From Schauerella fraxinea (GTDB taxonomy: Bacteria; Pseudomonadota; Gammaproteobacteria; Burkholderiales; Burkholderiaceae_B): DNA of 64,000 nucleotides. The DNA lies in contig JAVDKK010000001.1 in the NCBI GenBank assembly GCA_030849945.1, forward strand, positions 1,426,001-1,490,000, in the 5' to 3' direction. The translations under genes were made by a program, and so were the position numbers. Below, piece after piece: positions 1 through 8,764 of this stretch (position 1 is its first letter; each line of letters begins with the position of its first letter). The notes beneath the pieces are model-generated. The model was not told the origin of the DNA. It saw only the letters and a program-made list of their open reading frames with translations, and did not search any database.

Positions 1-1454
1 TCAAGCAAAGCATCGGTTTTTTTCACAACGATTTTGCCGGCCGCATTGCGCAGCGCATTCTGCAAACCGGCAATGCGTTGCGCGATTCGGCCGTGCAGGC
101 GGTGGATGCACTGTGGCATGTGTTCATCTATGCCGGCAGTGCCTTGATCCTGTTTGCGCAGGCCGACTGGCGGCTTACCGTGCCGTTGATCATCTGGATC
201 GTCGGCTATGCGGTCGTCCTGCGCGTATTCATTCCGCGTGTGAAGGCCCGCTCGGCGGTCGCGGCAGAAGCGCGCGCCAAGCTGATGGGTCGCATTGTCG
301 ACGGCTATACCAACATCACCACGTTGAAACTGTTCGGCCACAACGCAGGCGAAGAACGCTATGCGCGTGAGGCCTTGGCGGAAGAAACCGGCAGCGCCCA
401 GTACGCGGCACGTGTGATCACGGCCATGGACTTCTGCATCATGCTGCTCAATGGGGTGTTGATCGTGGGCACTGCCGGATTGGCGTTGTGGCTGTGGTCC
501 ATCGGCCGCATTTCCGTGGGTGCGATCACGTTGGCTGTGGGCCTGGCGATCCAGATCAACAATATGTCGGGTTGGATCATGTGGGTGGTCAACGGCATTT
601 TCGAAAACGTCGGCAATGTGCAAGACGGCATCAACACGATCTCGCGTCCCCGCAGCATCGTCGATGTACCCGATGCGCCGCCGTTGCGCGTGACGGCCGG
701 TGCGCTGGATTTCGAAGGTGTCGATTTCCATTACGGTAAAGGCGCCGGCTTGATCGACAAGCTCGATCTGCATATCGCCGCAGGCGAGAAGATCGGTTTG
801 ATCGGCCTCTCCGGGGCCGGCAAGTCCACACTGGTCAATCTGCTGCTGCGCCTGTACGACGTGGAGGGCGGGCGCATCGCTATCGACGGACAGGATATTT
901 CGCGCGTGACGCAGGAAAGCCTGCGAGCGCAGATCGGCGTGGTGTCGCAGGACACATCCCTACTGCATCGATCGATTCGCGAAAACTTGCGGTATGGCCG
1001 GCCCGAGGCGACCGAAGAAGAGATCGTGCGGGCCGTGGCGCAGGCCAAGGCCGACTCGTTCATCAATGCGCTCGGCGATCGCGAAGGCCGGATCGGGTTG
1101 GATGCGCATGTGGGTGAGCGGGGCGTCAAACTCTCCGGCGGTCAACGTCAGCGCGTGGCGATTGCCCGCATGCTCTTGAAGGATTCGCCGATTCTCGTGC
1201 TGGACGAGGCCACGTCGGCACTCGACTCCGAAGTGGAAGCCGCGATTCAGGAAAGCCTGGATGTACTGATGCGCGGCAAGACGGTGATTGCCATCGCTCA
1301 TCGGTTATCGACGATTGCGCGGATGGACAGGCTGGTCGTCATGGAACGCGGCAAGATTGTTGAGTCGGGCACGCATGCCGAGCTGATTGCGGCCGGCGGT
1401 TTGTATTCGCGCCTGTGGCGCCATCAAACCGGCGGTTTCATGGGCATGGATTGA
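1..1454 (+). CDS. ABC exporter, fused membrane and ATPase domains (5' truncated by window edge)
   Basis: This is the C-terminal part of a half-size ABC exporter of the MsbA/multidrug type, which would export a lipid or drug across the inner membrane as a dimer. The frame is open from base 3 with no start, so about 483 residues are visible and the N-terminal roughly 100-130 are missing. Hydrophobic segments fill the first 190 visible residues (end of the ABC membrane domain). The ATPase domain follows, with Walker A GLSGAGKST, signature LSGGQ, Walker B ILVLDEAT and the H-loop in AIAHRLST. An internal TTG at 78 could be mistaken for the start, but homologous sequence continues upstream of it. 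The substrate cannot be told from sequence. Confidence 0.93.
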   Translation, partial: KQSIGFFHNDFAGRIAQRILQTGNALRDSAVQAVDALWHVFIYAGSALILFAQADWRLTVPLIIWIVGYAVVLRVFIPRVKARSAVAAEARAKLMGRIVDGYTNITTLKLFGHNAGEERYAREALAEETGSAQYAARVITAMDFCIMLLNGVLIVGTAGLALWLWSIGRISVGAITLAVGLAIQINNMSGWIMWVVNGIFENVGNVQDGINTISRPRSIVDVPDAPPLRVTAGALDFEGVDFHYGKGAGLIDKLDLHIAAGEKIGLIGLSGAGKSTLVNLLLRLYDVEGGRIAIDGQDISRVTQESLRAQIGVVSQDTSLLHRSIRENLRYGRPEATEEEIVRAVAQAKADSFINALGDREGRIGLDAHVGERGVKLSGGQRQRVAIARMLLKDSPILVLDEATSALDSEVEAAIQESLDVLMRGKTVIAIAHRLSTIARMDRLVVMERGKIVESGTHAELIAAGGLYSRLWRHQTGGFMGMD

Positions 1455-1481
1455 ACCCGGGCTGCGCGGCTATCCGTGCGG

Positions 1482-2006
1482 CTACTTCTTCAGTGCGGCG
1501 GCGGTCTCTACCGCACGCGTGTGGTGGTCGGTGAGCACGGGCACCATTTCCTGGGCAAAAGCGCGTACGTCTTTGTCTTTGGCATTTGCCGCTGCCTGTT
1601 GAAACTGTTTCAGCGAGGCGGCCTGGCGTTTCGGTCCGGCCTGCTCCATGTAGGCGCGGTCGAAGGCGTCGCCCTTTTGGGCGGATAGCTTCTTCAACGT
1701 GGCATGGTGCGCATCGCCGGGTCCCACGGGCAGATCGACTTTCTTGTCCATGGCGAGCTTCTTCAAGGCGTTCTCGATGCGGCGATTGTCGTCGACCATC
1801 TGCGCGGCGTACTTTTTGACTACGTCGCTTTCGCCCAGCCTTTCCGCCAATCGGCTCGATTGAATATCGAATTGACCGTCCAGCGCCGCCTCTTTCAGAA
1901 AGGCCGCGTCGGGTGCGGCAGGCGCAGCCGCGTGAACTGCAGCTGTCAGGCACAAGGCAGCGCCCAGACTCAGGGCGATACGGCGGGCGTTGGTAAGCGT
2001 GATCAC
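1482..2006 (-). CDS. DUF4142-family secreted/envelope protein
   Basis: This is a 174-residue protein with an N-terminal signal peptide (ARRIALSLGAALCLTAAVHA) followed by a helical domain of the DUF4142 type (ferritin-like, 'predicted outer membrane protein'). The start is taken as GTG at 2006, with a GAGAGA purine run 7-10 bases upstream. The frame stays open further upstream, but that extension would bury the signal peptide. The mature part is rich in Lys, Ala and Gln and has no cysteines or metal motif that I can see. It is convergent with the ABC exporter and divergent from the nuclease gene. Function is unknown; family assignment is by sequence feel. Confidence 0.75.
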   Translation of the reverse strand: MITLTNARRIALSLGAALCLTAAVHAAAPAAPDAAFLKEAALDGQFDIQSSRLAERLGESDVVKKYAAQMVDDNRRIENALKKLAMDKKVDLPVGPGDAHHATLKKLSAQKGDAFDRAYMEQAGPKRQAASLKQFQQAAANAKDKDVRAFAQEMVPVLTDHHTRAVETAAALKK

Positions 2007-2128
2007 GGCAGTCTCTCGATAAGGCAAGCGAGGAGCTGTGCAACTGGCGTGCCCACGTAGTTCTACGGCTTGCACGGTCATCACAAGAACGTATGATCGT
2101 GTCCATACGAACGAAAGGCAGGACGCAC

Positions 2129-3262
2129 GTGGCAACCTTTATTCATACGGCCGATTGGCAGATCGGCCGCCAATACGGTCAATTCGAAGTCGAATCCGGC
2201 GCGCTGCTGGCCGAGGCGCGATTCGATACCGTCGCGGGCATTGCCCGTCTGGCCCAGGCGCGCGGCGTGGACGCGGTGCTCGTTGCGGGCGACGTGTTCG
2301 ATACGCAAGCCGTTTCGGACCGCACCATCCGCCGTCTGTTCGCCGCGCTTTCCGCTTATGCGGGCCCGTGGGTGATGATTCCGGGCAACCACGACGCGGC
2401 GTTGGCCGAAAGCGTCTGGACGCGGGCCCAGGCGCTCGGTTGCGTGCCGCCCAACGTGCATCTCGCGCTCGAACCGGGCGTGTTGATGATTGGCGACACA
2501 ATCGCCGTGCTCGCGGCGCCTCTCACTCAACGGCATACCTACGACGATGTGACCGGCGCATTCGATCGTCTCGATACGCCGGCCGGCGCGCTTCGCATCG
2601 GCTTGGCGCACGGCAGCGTGACCGGCAAGCTGGATGAGGGCATCGACTCCGCCAATCCCATTGCCGCGGATCGCGCGGTCACTGCCAGATTGGATTACCT
2701 GGCGCTGGGCGATTGGCACGGCTGCCTGCGCCTTGACGCCCGAACCTGGTACAGCGGCACGCCCGAGCCCGAGCGGTTTCGCGGCAACGATCCCGGCGAT
2801 GTGCTGATCGTGCGTATCGATGCGGCAGGTGCCGAGCCGGTCGTCGACCCCTTGCGCGTCGCTCGTTATCGCTGGCTGTCCTGGCAGGCGCCGTTGTTGG
2901 TCGACGCCGATATCGACGCCCTGGCGCAGCGACTTGCCACGCTCGGAAGCGACGATGTGTTGCGCCTGGAGATATCCGGATCGTTGACGCTCATGGCATG
3001 GGAGCGTTTGCAGGGTGTGCTGGGCGAGGCCGATGCCCGTGTGCGCGCCTTGCGCGTCGATACGGCGCAGGTAGTGTTGGCGCCGGATGCGCACGACTTG
3101 TCTACGCTTGGCCTGGACGGCTATGTGGCCGACGTGGCCAACACGCTGCAAGCCATGCAGGCCGAAGGTGGCACGGCGCAAGGCGAAACGGCGCGCGACG
3201 CGTTGCGCTTGCTGGTGCAATTTCAGCAGGAAGCCACGCGTACTGCCGGGAGCCCGGCATGA
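2129..3262 (+). CDS. SbcD/Mre11-like metallophosphoesterase (DNA repair exonuclease)
   Basis: This 377-residue protein is predicted to be the nuclease partner of the ATPase encoded next. Calcineurin-type metal motifs appear in order: HTADWQIG (6-13), GDVFD (54-58), GNHD (86-89), AHGS (160-163) and GDWHG (194-198). In classical SbcD/Mre11 the first motif is D-x-H; here it is Asp9-Trp-Gln11, so one usual metal ligand is replaced by Gln. GTG at 2129 is preferred because AGGA lies 5 bases upstream; ATG at 2093 is an alternative that adds 12 residues. The stop overlaps the next start as ATGA, so the two are translationally coupled. It resembles the YhaO branch more than E. coli SbcD. Confidence 0.85.
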   Translation: MATFIHTADWQIGRQYGQFEVESGALLAEARFDTVAGIARLAQARGVDAVLVAGDVFDTQAVSDRTIRRLFAALSAYAGPWVMIPGNHDAALAESVWTRAQALGCVPPNVHLALEPGVLMIGDTIAVLAAPLTQRHTYDDVTGAFDRLDTPAGALRIGLAHGSVTGKLDEGIDSANPIAADRAVTARLDYLALGDWHGCLRLDARTWYSGTPEPERFRGNDPGDVLIVRIDAAGAEPVVDPLRVARYRWLSWQAPLLVDADIDALAQRLATLGSDDVLRLEISGSLTLMAWERLQGVLGEADARVRALRVDTAQVVLAPDAHDLSTLGLDGYVADVANTLQAMQAEGGTAQGETARDALRLLVQFQQEATRTAGSPA

Positions 3263-5976
3263 AGATCACGCGCCTGGCGCTGGAAGAATTCCGGCAGTTC
3301 CGCACGCCTCTGGTGCTCGATGGGCTTACCGATGGCCTCAACATTTTCGTGGGCCCGAACGAAGCCGGCAAGAGCACGGTCGCTGCCGCGCTGCGGGCGG
3401 CATTTCTCGAACGCTTCAAAACCAAAATGGTGTCCGATCTGGCGCCGTGGGGCTTGGCCCAACCGCGGCCGTCGATCGATGTGGATTTCGAGCAGGCGGG
3501 CTCGACCTATCGTCTGCGCAAAACCTTTCTCAACCGTGCGCGTTGCGAATTGACGATCGACGGCGAGCGTCGTCTCGAAGGGGAGGCGGCCGAAGATGCC
3601 TTGGCGCAGTTGCTGGGGTATGAGTTGCCGCTCAAGGGCCAAAGCAAAACCGAGCACGGCGGCATTCCGGGCTTGCTATGGATACAACAGGGCAGCAGTC
3701 AGTCGATCACCGATGTGGCGGCCTACGCCGGCCAGCATTTGCGGGATGCCCTTACGCGGATTTCCGGCGAATTGACGGCCAGCGATGGGGATCGCTTGTT
3801 CGAATCCGTGGCGGCTGCGCGCGGCGCCTTGCGCGATGCCCGCACGGGTCGTCCCAAGGGCCTCTATCGCGAAGCCGAAGAACAGTGGGAGCAGGCTGGG
3901 CTGCGCGTGGCGCAATTGCAGCAGGACCGCGCTGCGCTCGACCGCGACGTCGACCAATTGGCGCAGTGGCGGCAAAGCCAGGCGCGCCGCGCGGCAGAAC
4001 AACCCTGGGCGCAATTCGAACAGCAAGCGGCAGCCGCGCGCGAGCAACTGGCGCAAACCGAAACGCTGCGGCAACGCGTCGAGGCGTTGGTGCGCGACAC
4101 TGAAACTTTGCGGCAGCGGCAGGCGTTGGTACAAGAGCGCATGCAGCGCGATCATCGCGACCGCACCGAGCGCGATACGTTGCGCGTGCAAAGCGATGAC
4201 GCCGCCGTTGCCATCGAGGGCGTGCGCCAGGCTGCCGCACAGGCCGACGCGGTACAACGGCAAGCCGCCGATGCGGCATTGCGTGCGCGTGCCGAGCGCG
4301 ACGCCGTGCATCGGCGCGCGGCGCAGCGTGAACTGCTGGCGCGCCGCGAGCGTGCCACTGCATTGACGTTGCAGGTGACGGCGCAACATCGCCAAGCCAC
4401 CGTGCTGCACACGCAATTGGCGGCATTGCAAGCCGAGCCTGTTGGCCCCGCAATTGCCCAAGGCGATATCGATGCATTGCAGGCGCTCGAGCAGTCGCTC
4501 TCCACATGGGCCGCGCAGATGGGGGCGCTCGCGCCCAAGCTCACTTATCGGTTGACGGCCGGGGCACCGGTCACCATCGGTGGTGCGGTCGTGTCGGGTG
4601 AGGGAGAGTATGCCGTGGCATCGGCTACCGACATTGCGGTCGACGGCGTAGGTGTCTTTCATATCGTGCCGGGCGGCGCCGATCTCGACGCCTTGCGCGG
4701 CAAGGTCATCGATGCGCAACGCCGCCGGCAGTCGCTGCTCGATCGCATGGGCGTGGACCACGCTTCGGCCGCCCAAAGCGCCTGGCTGCGGCAATCGAAT
4801 CGCACGCAGGATATCGCGCTGGCGCGTCGTGCGCTCGCCATTCATGCGCCCAATGGAATCGATGCGTTGACGCACGATCTCACGGCCGCCCAAACTGCCC
4901 AAGCCGAGTATGACCGGCAATGGGCGGCAATCGTCGCCGAACGCGCGGCGGCTTCGCCCGTGGTTGCACGCGATGGTGAACTCGCCTTTGACGGATCGGC
5001 CTCGCCGCCTGCTGTGGCACAGCGCGAGGATGCGTCGAGCGACGCAGACGACGCAACTTTGCTGGCACGCAGCGAAGCCGCGGAAAAGCAACTCGATGCC
5101 GCACGGCAAGACGCCGCGCGCGCGGCGGGCAATGTGGAATCTGCGGTGGCCCGCGCCGAGTGGGCGCGCCGCCAATGGCGCGCCGCCTGCGATGCGCTCG
5201 ATCATCCAGACCGGGTGCGCGAGCGCGAGCAGGATGCCGTGCATGCCAGCGAAGCGGATGCGCAATGGCAGGCCGCCACACAGCAATTGGCCGGTGCGCA
5301 AGCCGAGCTGGCCGCGCGCCAGCCCGAATTGCTGGCGCAGGATGTGCGCCGTTTTGAGCAGTCGGCACGGATTGCACGCGAGGAACATGACGCGCAGCGC
5401 GAGCGCATCTTGCAGTTGCAAGGACGTCTCGAACAAGCAGGTGCGCAAGGCGTGGGAGAGGCGCTGGCGGCGGCGACGGCCGAGGTCGAGCGTCTGGCGC
5501 GCCGCCGCGATGAACTCGCCCGTCGGGCTCGCGCACTCGATCTGCTGAGCGAGCTGCTGGGCGCGCAACGCGAGGCGGCCACGCGACGGCTCCAAGCGCC
5601 GCTCGCACGCCGGCTCAATCATTATCTGGGCTTGTGGTCGCCGGGCGCGGCTATCCGGCTGGACGATCAATTGATGCCGGCCACCCTGGTGCGGGGAGAG
5701 GCGAGCGATGCGTTGCGCAGCCTGAGCTTCGGCACGCAAGAACAACTGGGCATTCTGGCGCGTCTGGCCTACGCCGATCTGTTGGCCGAAGCGGGACGTC
5801 CCACCTTGCTGGTGCTGGACGACGCGCTCGTGCATACGGATGACGCGCGGCGACCCTTGATGAAGCGGGCGCTGTTCGATGCCGCCACGCGTCATCAGAT
5901 TCTGATGTTTACGTGTCACGCCGAGGCTTGGCAGGATATGGGGGCGGCACAGCGTGTGCTGAGTGCCCACGTCTAG
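3259..5976 (+). CDS. SbcC/Rad50-like (YhaN-type) ATPase with long coiled coil and no zinc hook
   Basis: This 905-residue SMC-like ATPase probably forms a DNA end-processing complex with the SbcD-like protein upstream. Walker A is GPNEAGKST (32-40). Long Ala/Gln/Arg-rich coiled coils run from about 190 to 430 and from about 490 to 790. The signature-like LSFGTQEQL is near 822 and Walker B VLDDALVHTD near 850. No C-x-x-C zinc hook is present; the only cysteines I see are isolated (RARCEL, RAACDAL, FTCHAE). The apex between the coils instead holds a Gly/Val-rich, probably beta-stranded segment (about 430-475). ATG at 3259 overlaps the previous stop; the frame is open upstream but reads through the sbcD-like gene. 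Confidence 0.85.
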   Translation: MKITRLALEEFRQFRTPLVLDGLTDGLNIFVGPNEAGKSTVAAALRAAFLERFKTKMVSDLAPWGLAQPRPSIDVDFEQAGSTYRLRKTFLNRARCELTIDGERRLEGEAAEDALAQLLGYELPLKGQSKTEHGGIPGLLWIQQGSSQSITDVAAYAGQHLRDALTRISGELTASDGDRLFESVAAARGALRDARTGRPKGLYREAEEQWEQAGLRVAQLQQDRAALDRDVDQLAQWRQSQARRAAEQPWAQFEQQAAAAREQLAQTETLRQRVEALVRDTETLRQRQALVQERMQRDHRDRTERDTLRVQSDDAAVAIEGVRQAAAQADAVQRQAADAALRARAERDAVHRRAAQRELLARRERATALTLQVTAQHRQATVLHTQLAALQAEPVGPAIAQGDIDALQALEQSLSTWAAQMGALAPKLTYRLTAGAPVTIGGAVVSGEGEYAVASATDIAVDGVGVFHIVPGGADLDALRGKVIDAQRRRQSLLDRMGVDHASAAQSAWLRQSNRTQDIALARRALAIHAPNGIDALTHDLTAAQTAQAEYDRQWAAIVAERAAASPVVARDGELAFDGSASPPAVAQREDASSDADDATLLARSEAAEKQLDAARQDAARAAGNVESAVARAEWARRQWRAACDALDHPDRVREREQDAVHASEADAQWQAATQQLAGAQAELAARQPELLAQDVRRFEQSARIAREEHDAQRERILQLQGRLEQAGAQGVGEALAAATAEVERLARRRDELARRARALDLLSELLGAQREAATRRLQAPLARRLNHYLGLWSPGAAIRLDDQLMPATLVRGEASDALRSLSFGTQEQLGILARLAYADLLAEAGRPTLLVLDDALVHTDDARRPLMKRALFDAATRHQILMFTCHAEAWQDMGAAQRVLSAHV

Positions 5977-6022
5977 GGCCGCGCATGCAGGCCCGTTTTA
6001 ATGTGCAACGACGGAGGTCTGT

Positions 6023-6838
6023 ATGGATCAACAGCGGCTCGATGGACGCATTGCGATTGTGACGGGCGGCGGCGCCGGAATTGGCGCCGCGAGTGCGATG
6101 GCATTGGCCCAAGCTGGCGCCACGGTAATCGTCAATCACCGTCCGCGCGACTCCTCGCGCGAGGCGGCTGAAAAGCAGGTGGCCGCGATCGCAGAGCAGG
6201 GCGGCAGCGCGGTTGCCATGCCGGCCGACGTGAGCGACGAAGCGCAGATCGAAACGCTGTTTGCGCAGACGATCGAGCGTTTCGGCAAGCTCGATATTCT
6301 GGTCAATAACGCCGGCATCGAGAAGCCGGCGGACTTCGATCAGATGACGCTGGCCGACTGGAAGGCGGTCATGGACGTCAATCTCACCGGGCAGTTCTTG
6401 TGTGCTCGCGCTGCGGTGCGGCATTTCAAAACACGCCAGCCCGATAACGGAGATGTGCGTGCAGTGGGCAACATCGTCTTCATCAGTTCGGTGCACGAAG
6501 TCATACCGTGGGCGTTCCAAACGAACTATGCTGCATCGAAAGGCGGCGTCATGTTGTTGATGAAGTCGTTGGCGCAGGAAGTGGCGCCCTACAAAATTCG
6601 TGTCAACAGTATCGCGCCGGGCGCCATTCGCACCAAGATTAACAAGGAAGCCTGGGACTCGGAAGAAAAGCTGGCCGAACTCCTCAAGCTGATCCCGTAT
6701 GGGCGTATCGGCGAGCCCGAAGACGTTGGCCGCGCCGTACGCTGGCTTGCCAGCGACGATTCCGATTACGTCACCGGCACGACCCTGTTCGTCGATGGCG
6801 GCATGACCCTGTACCCCGGCTTTCGTGGGGCAGGTTGA
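6023..6838 (+). CDS. SDR-family NAD(P)-dependent oxidoreductase (glucose 1-dehydrogenase-like)
   Basis: This is a 271-residue classical short-chain dehydrogenase. The dinucleotide-binding motif TGGGAGIG starts at residue 14, NNAG is near 95, and the catalytic Ser-Tyr-Lys set is Ser about 154 with YAASK at about 168-172. The C-terminal GG(M)TLYPGF tail is typical of the glucose 1-dehydrogenase-like subgroup. The start ATG at 6023 has GGAGG 5-9 bases upstream. It lies 17 bases upstream of a GH15 glycosidase and is probably cotranscribed. A plausible but unproven link is that glucose released by the glycosidase is oxidised here. The substrate is not determined by sequence. Confidence 0.9.
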   Translation: MDQQRLDGRIAIVTGGGAGIGAASAMALAQAGATVIVNHRPRDSSREAAEKQVAAIAEQGGSAVAMPADVSDEAQIETLFAQTIERFGKLDILVNNAGIEKPADFDQMTLADWKAVMDVNLTGQFLCARAAVRHFKTRQPDNGDVRAVGNIVFISSVHEVIPWAFQTNYAASKGGVMLLMKSLAQEVAPYKIRVNSIAPGAIRTKINKEAWDSEEKLAELLKLIPYGRIGEPEDVGRAVRWLASDDSDYVTGTTLFVDGGMTLYPGFRGAG

Positions 6839-6855
6839 TAAAGGAACCGTGAGTC

Positions 6856-8673
6856 ATGTCTCTCCCGCTCGAACATTATGGTGTTATCGGCAATATGCTA
6901 TCGGCCGCGCTCGTGTCGCGCGAGGGATCCATCGACTGGCTGTGTCTGCCCCACTTCAATTCGCCGGCGTGCTTTGCGTCGTTGCTGGGCAACCAAGACA
7001 ACGGGCATTGGCGGATCGGGCCCAAGGATCGCAAGGCCCGGGTCACGCGCCACTACGTGCCGGGTACCGCCGTGCTGGAAACCCGGTTCGAAACAGCGAC
7101 CGGTGCGGTCACGCTGGTCGACTTCATGCCGTTGTCCGAAGATGAGGGGCATGTCGATGTGGTGCGCATCGTGCGGGCGGAACATGGGCGCGTGGAGATG
7201 CAGATGGAGCTTGCCCTGCGATTCAACTACGGGCAAGTGGTGCCCTGGGTGCGTCGCCGCGATTACGGGTTGAGCGCCATCTCCGGGCCGGATGCAGTCG
7301 AGTTGCATACCAGCGTGCCGTTGGTGGGCCGCGATATGAAAACCCACGCCAGTTTTTCGGTCGAGGCGGGGCAAACCGTGCCGTTCACGCTGTCTTATCA
7401 CCGGTCGCATCAGATCCCGCATTTCGTGCCAGATCGCAATGAGAGCCTGCAGCGCACGATCGGCTGGTGGCGCGAGTGGAGTAATCGCTGCGTGTGCGAA
7501 ACGGATAACAAAGTCTGGCGCGAAGCGGTGGTGCGGTCGTTGATCACGCTGAAGTTATTGACGTTTCAGCCCACGGGCGGCATCGTGGCCGCGCCGACCA
7601 CCTCGTTACCCGAGTCGATCGGCGGCAACCGCAACTGGGATTACCGCTTTTGCTGGCTGCGCGATTCGTCGCTCACGCTCTATGCGCTGCTGAATGCCGG
7701 TTACCGTGAAGAGGCGGAGGCATGGCAGCAGTGGCTGCTGCGCGCGGCTTCGGGCCACCCCGATCAATTGCACATCATGTACGGCATTGCGGGCGAGCGC
7801 TGGCTCCCCGAGCACGAGGTGCCTTGGCTGTCGGGATATGAAAACAGCAAGCCGGTGCGCATCGGCAATGAGGCGGCCGGTCAGTTGCAGCTCGATGTGT
7901 ATGGCGAGCTTATCGGCACGCTGCACGTTGCACGCGAAGCGGAATTGTCGCCGGTTGCCGAATCGTGGCGCCTGCAGAAAGTATTGTTGGCCAAGCTCGA
8001 AACCATTTGGCAGCAAGAAGACAACGGCATCTGGGAGGTGCGCGGCGCCTCGCGGCATTTCACGTTCTCGCGGTTGATGTGCTGGTTGGCGTTCGATCGC
8101 GCGGTCAAGTCGGCCGAACGTTTCAAACTGTCGGGCCCCGTAGAGCGCTGGGCCAGGTTGCGCGACGTCATCCACGCGGACATATGCGCCAACGGTTTCG
8201 ATGAAAACAGCGGCACCTTCGTGCAGTATTACGGCGGCAAAGCGCTCGACGCCAGCCTGTTGATGATCCCCATCAGCGGCTTTCTGCCGGCGGACGATCC
8301 GCGGGTCGTCGGAACCGTCAGGGCCGTCGAACAGCGGCTGATGCACAACGGGCTGTTGCTGCGCTACGACACGACCGAGGTGGACGATGGATTGCGCGGG
8401 CAGGAGGGTGCTTTCCTGGCGTGCAGTTTCTGGCTGGCGGATGCCTACGTGATGCTCGGCCGCCGGGACGAGGCCTGCAAGCTCTTCGAGAAGTTGCTGT
8501 CGCTGCGTAACGACCTGGGCTTGATGTCGGAGGAGTACGACACCGTGCGCCGCCGTCTGGTCGGTAATTTTCCGCAGGGGTTCTCGCATATCGGGCTTGT
8601 AAACACGGCGTACAACCTGATCCGCCAGCATGGTCCTGCAGAGCAGGCGTCGCAGGCGCAGGCGCCCGATTGA
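6856..8673 (+). CDS. Glycoside hydrolase family 15 protein (glucoamylase/trehalase-like)
   Basis: This 605-residue protein begins with the characteristic GH15 N-terminal block (HYGVIGNMLSAALVSREGSI, then DWLCLPHF). An N-terminal beta domain is followed by an (alpha/alpha)6 barrel containing NWDYRFCWLRDSSLTLYALL and, near the end, QEGAFLACSFWLADAY, the region that normally carries a catalytic Glu. There is no signal peptide, so it is cytosolic. Members of this bacterial subfamily hydrolyse alpha-1,1 (trehalose) or alpha-glucan bonds; which applies here cannot be told. It follows the SDR gene closely, in what looks like a two-gene unit. Confidence 0.9.
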   Translation: MSLPLEHYGVIGNMLSAALVSREGSIDWLCLPHFNSPACFASLLGNQDNGHWRIGPKDRKARVTRHYVPGTAVLETRFETATGAVTLVDFMPLSEDEGHVDVVRIVRAEHGRVEMQMELALRFNYGQVVPWVRRRDYGLSAISGPDAVELHTSVPLVGRDMKTHASFSVEAGQTVPFTLSYHRSHQIPHFVPDRNESLQRTIGWWREWSNRCVCETDNKVWREAVVRSLITLKLLTFQPTGGIVAAPTTSLPESIGGNRNWDYRFCWLRDSSLTLYALLNAGYREEAEAWQQWLLRAASGHPDQLHIMYGIAGERWLPEHEVPWLSGYENSKPVRIGNEAAGQLQLDVYGELIGTLHVAREAELSPVAESWRLQKVLLAKLETIWQQEDNGIWEVRGASRHFTFSRLMCWLAFDRAVKSAERFKLSGPVERWARLRDVIHADICANGFDENSGTFVQYYGGKALDASLLMIPISGFLPADDPRVVGTVRAVEQRLMHNGLLLRYDTTEVDDGLRGQEGAFLACSFWLADAYVMLGRRDEACKLFEKLLSLRNDLGLMSEEYDTVRRRLVGNFPQGFSHIGLVNTAYNLIRQHGPAEQASQAQAPD

Positions 8674-8764
8674 GAAGCGGTTTCCGATAATGCGTCGTCC
8701 GGAAGTAAACTCGCGGCGGTTTCCCATGCCCTCGATCTCCGGCCAACCTCTCACATCGTGAACC

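Noticed and set aside
2090..2109. Inverted repeat CGTATG-N8-CATACG between the DUF4142 and SbcD-like genes
   Set aside because: Arms are only 6 bp and overlap an alternative start codon. It is too weak to call an operator without conservation data.
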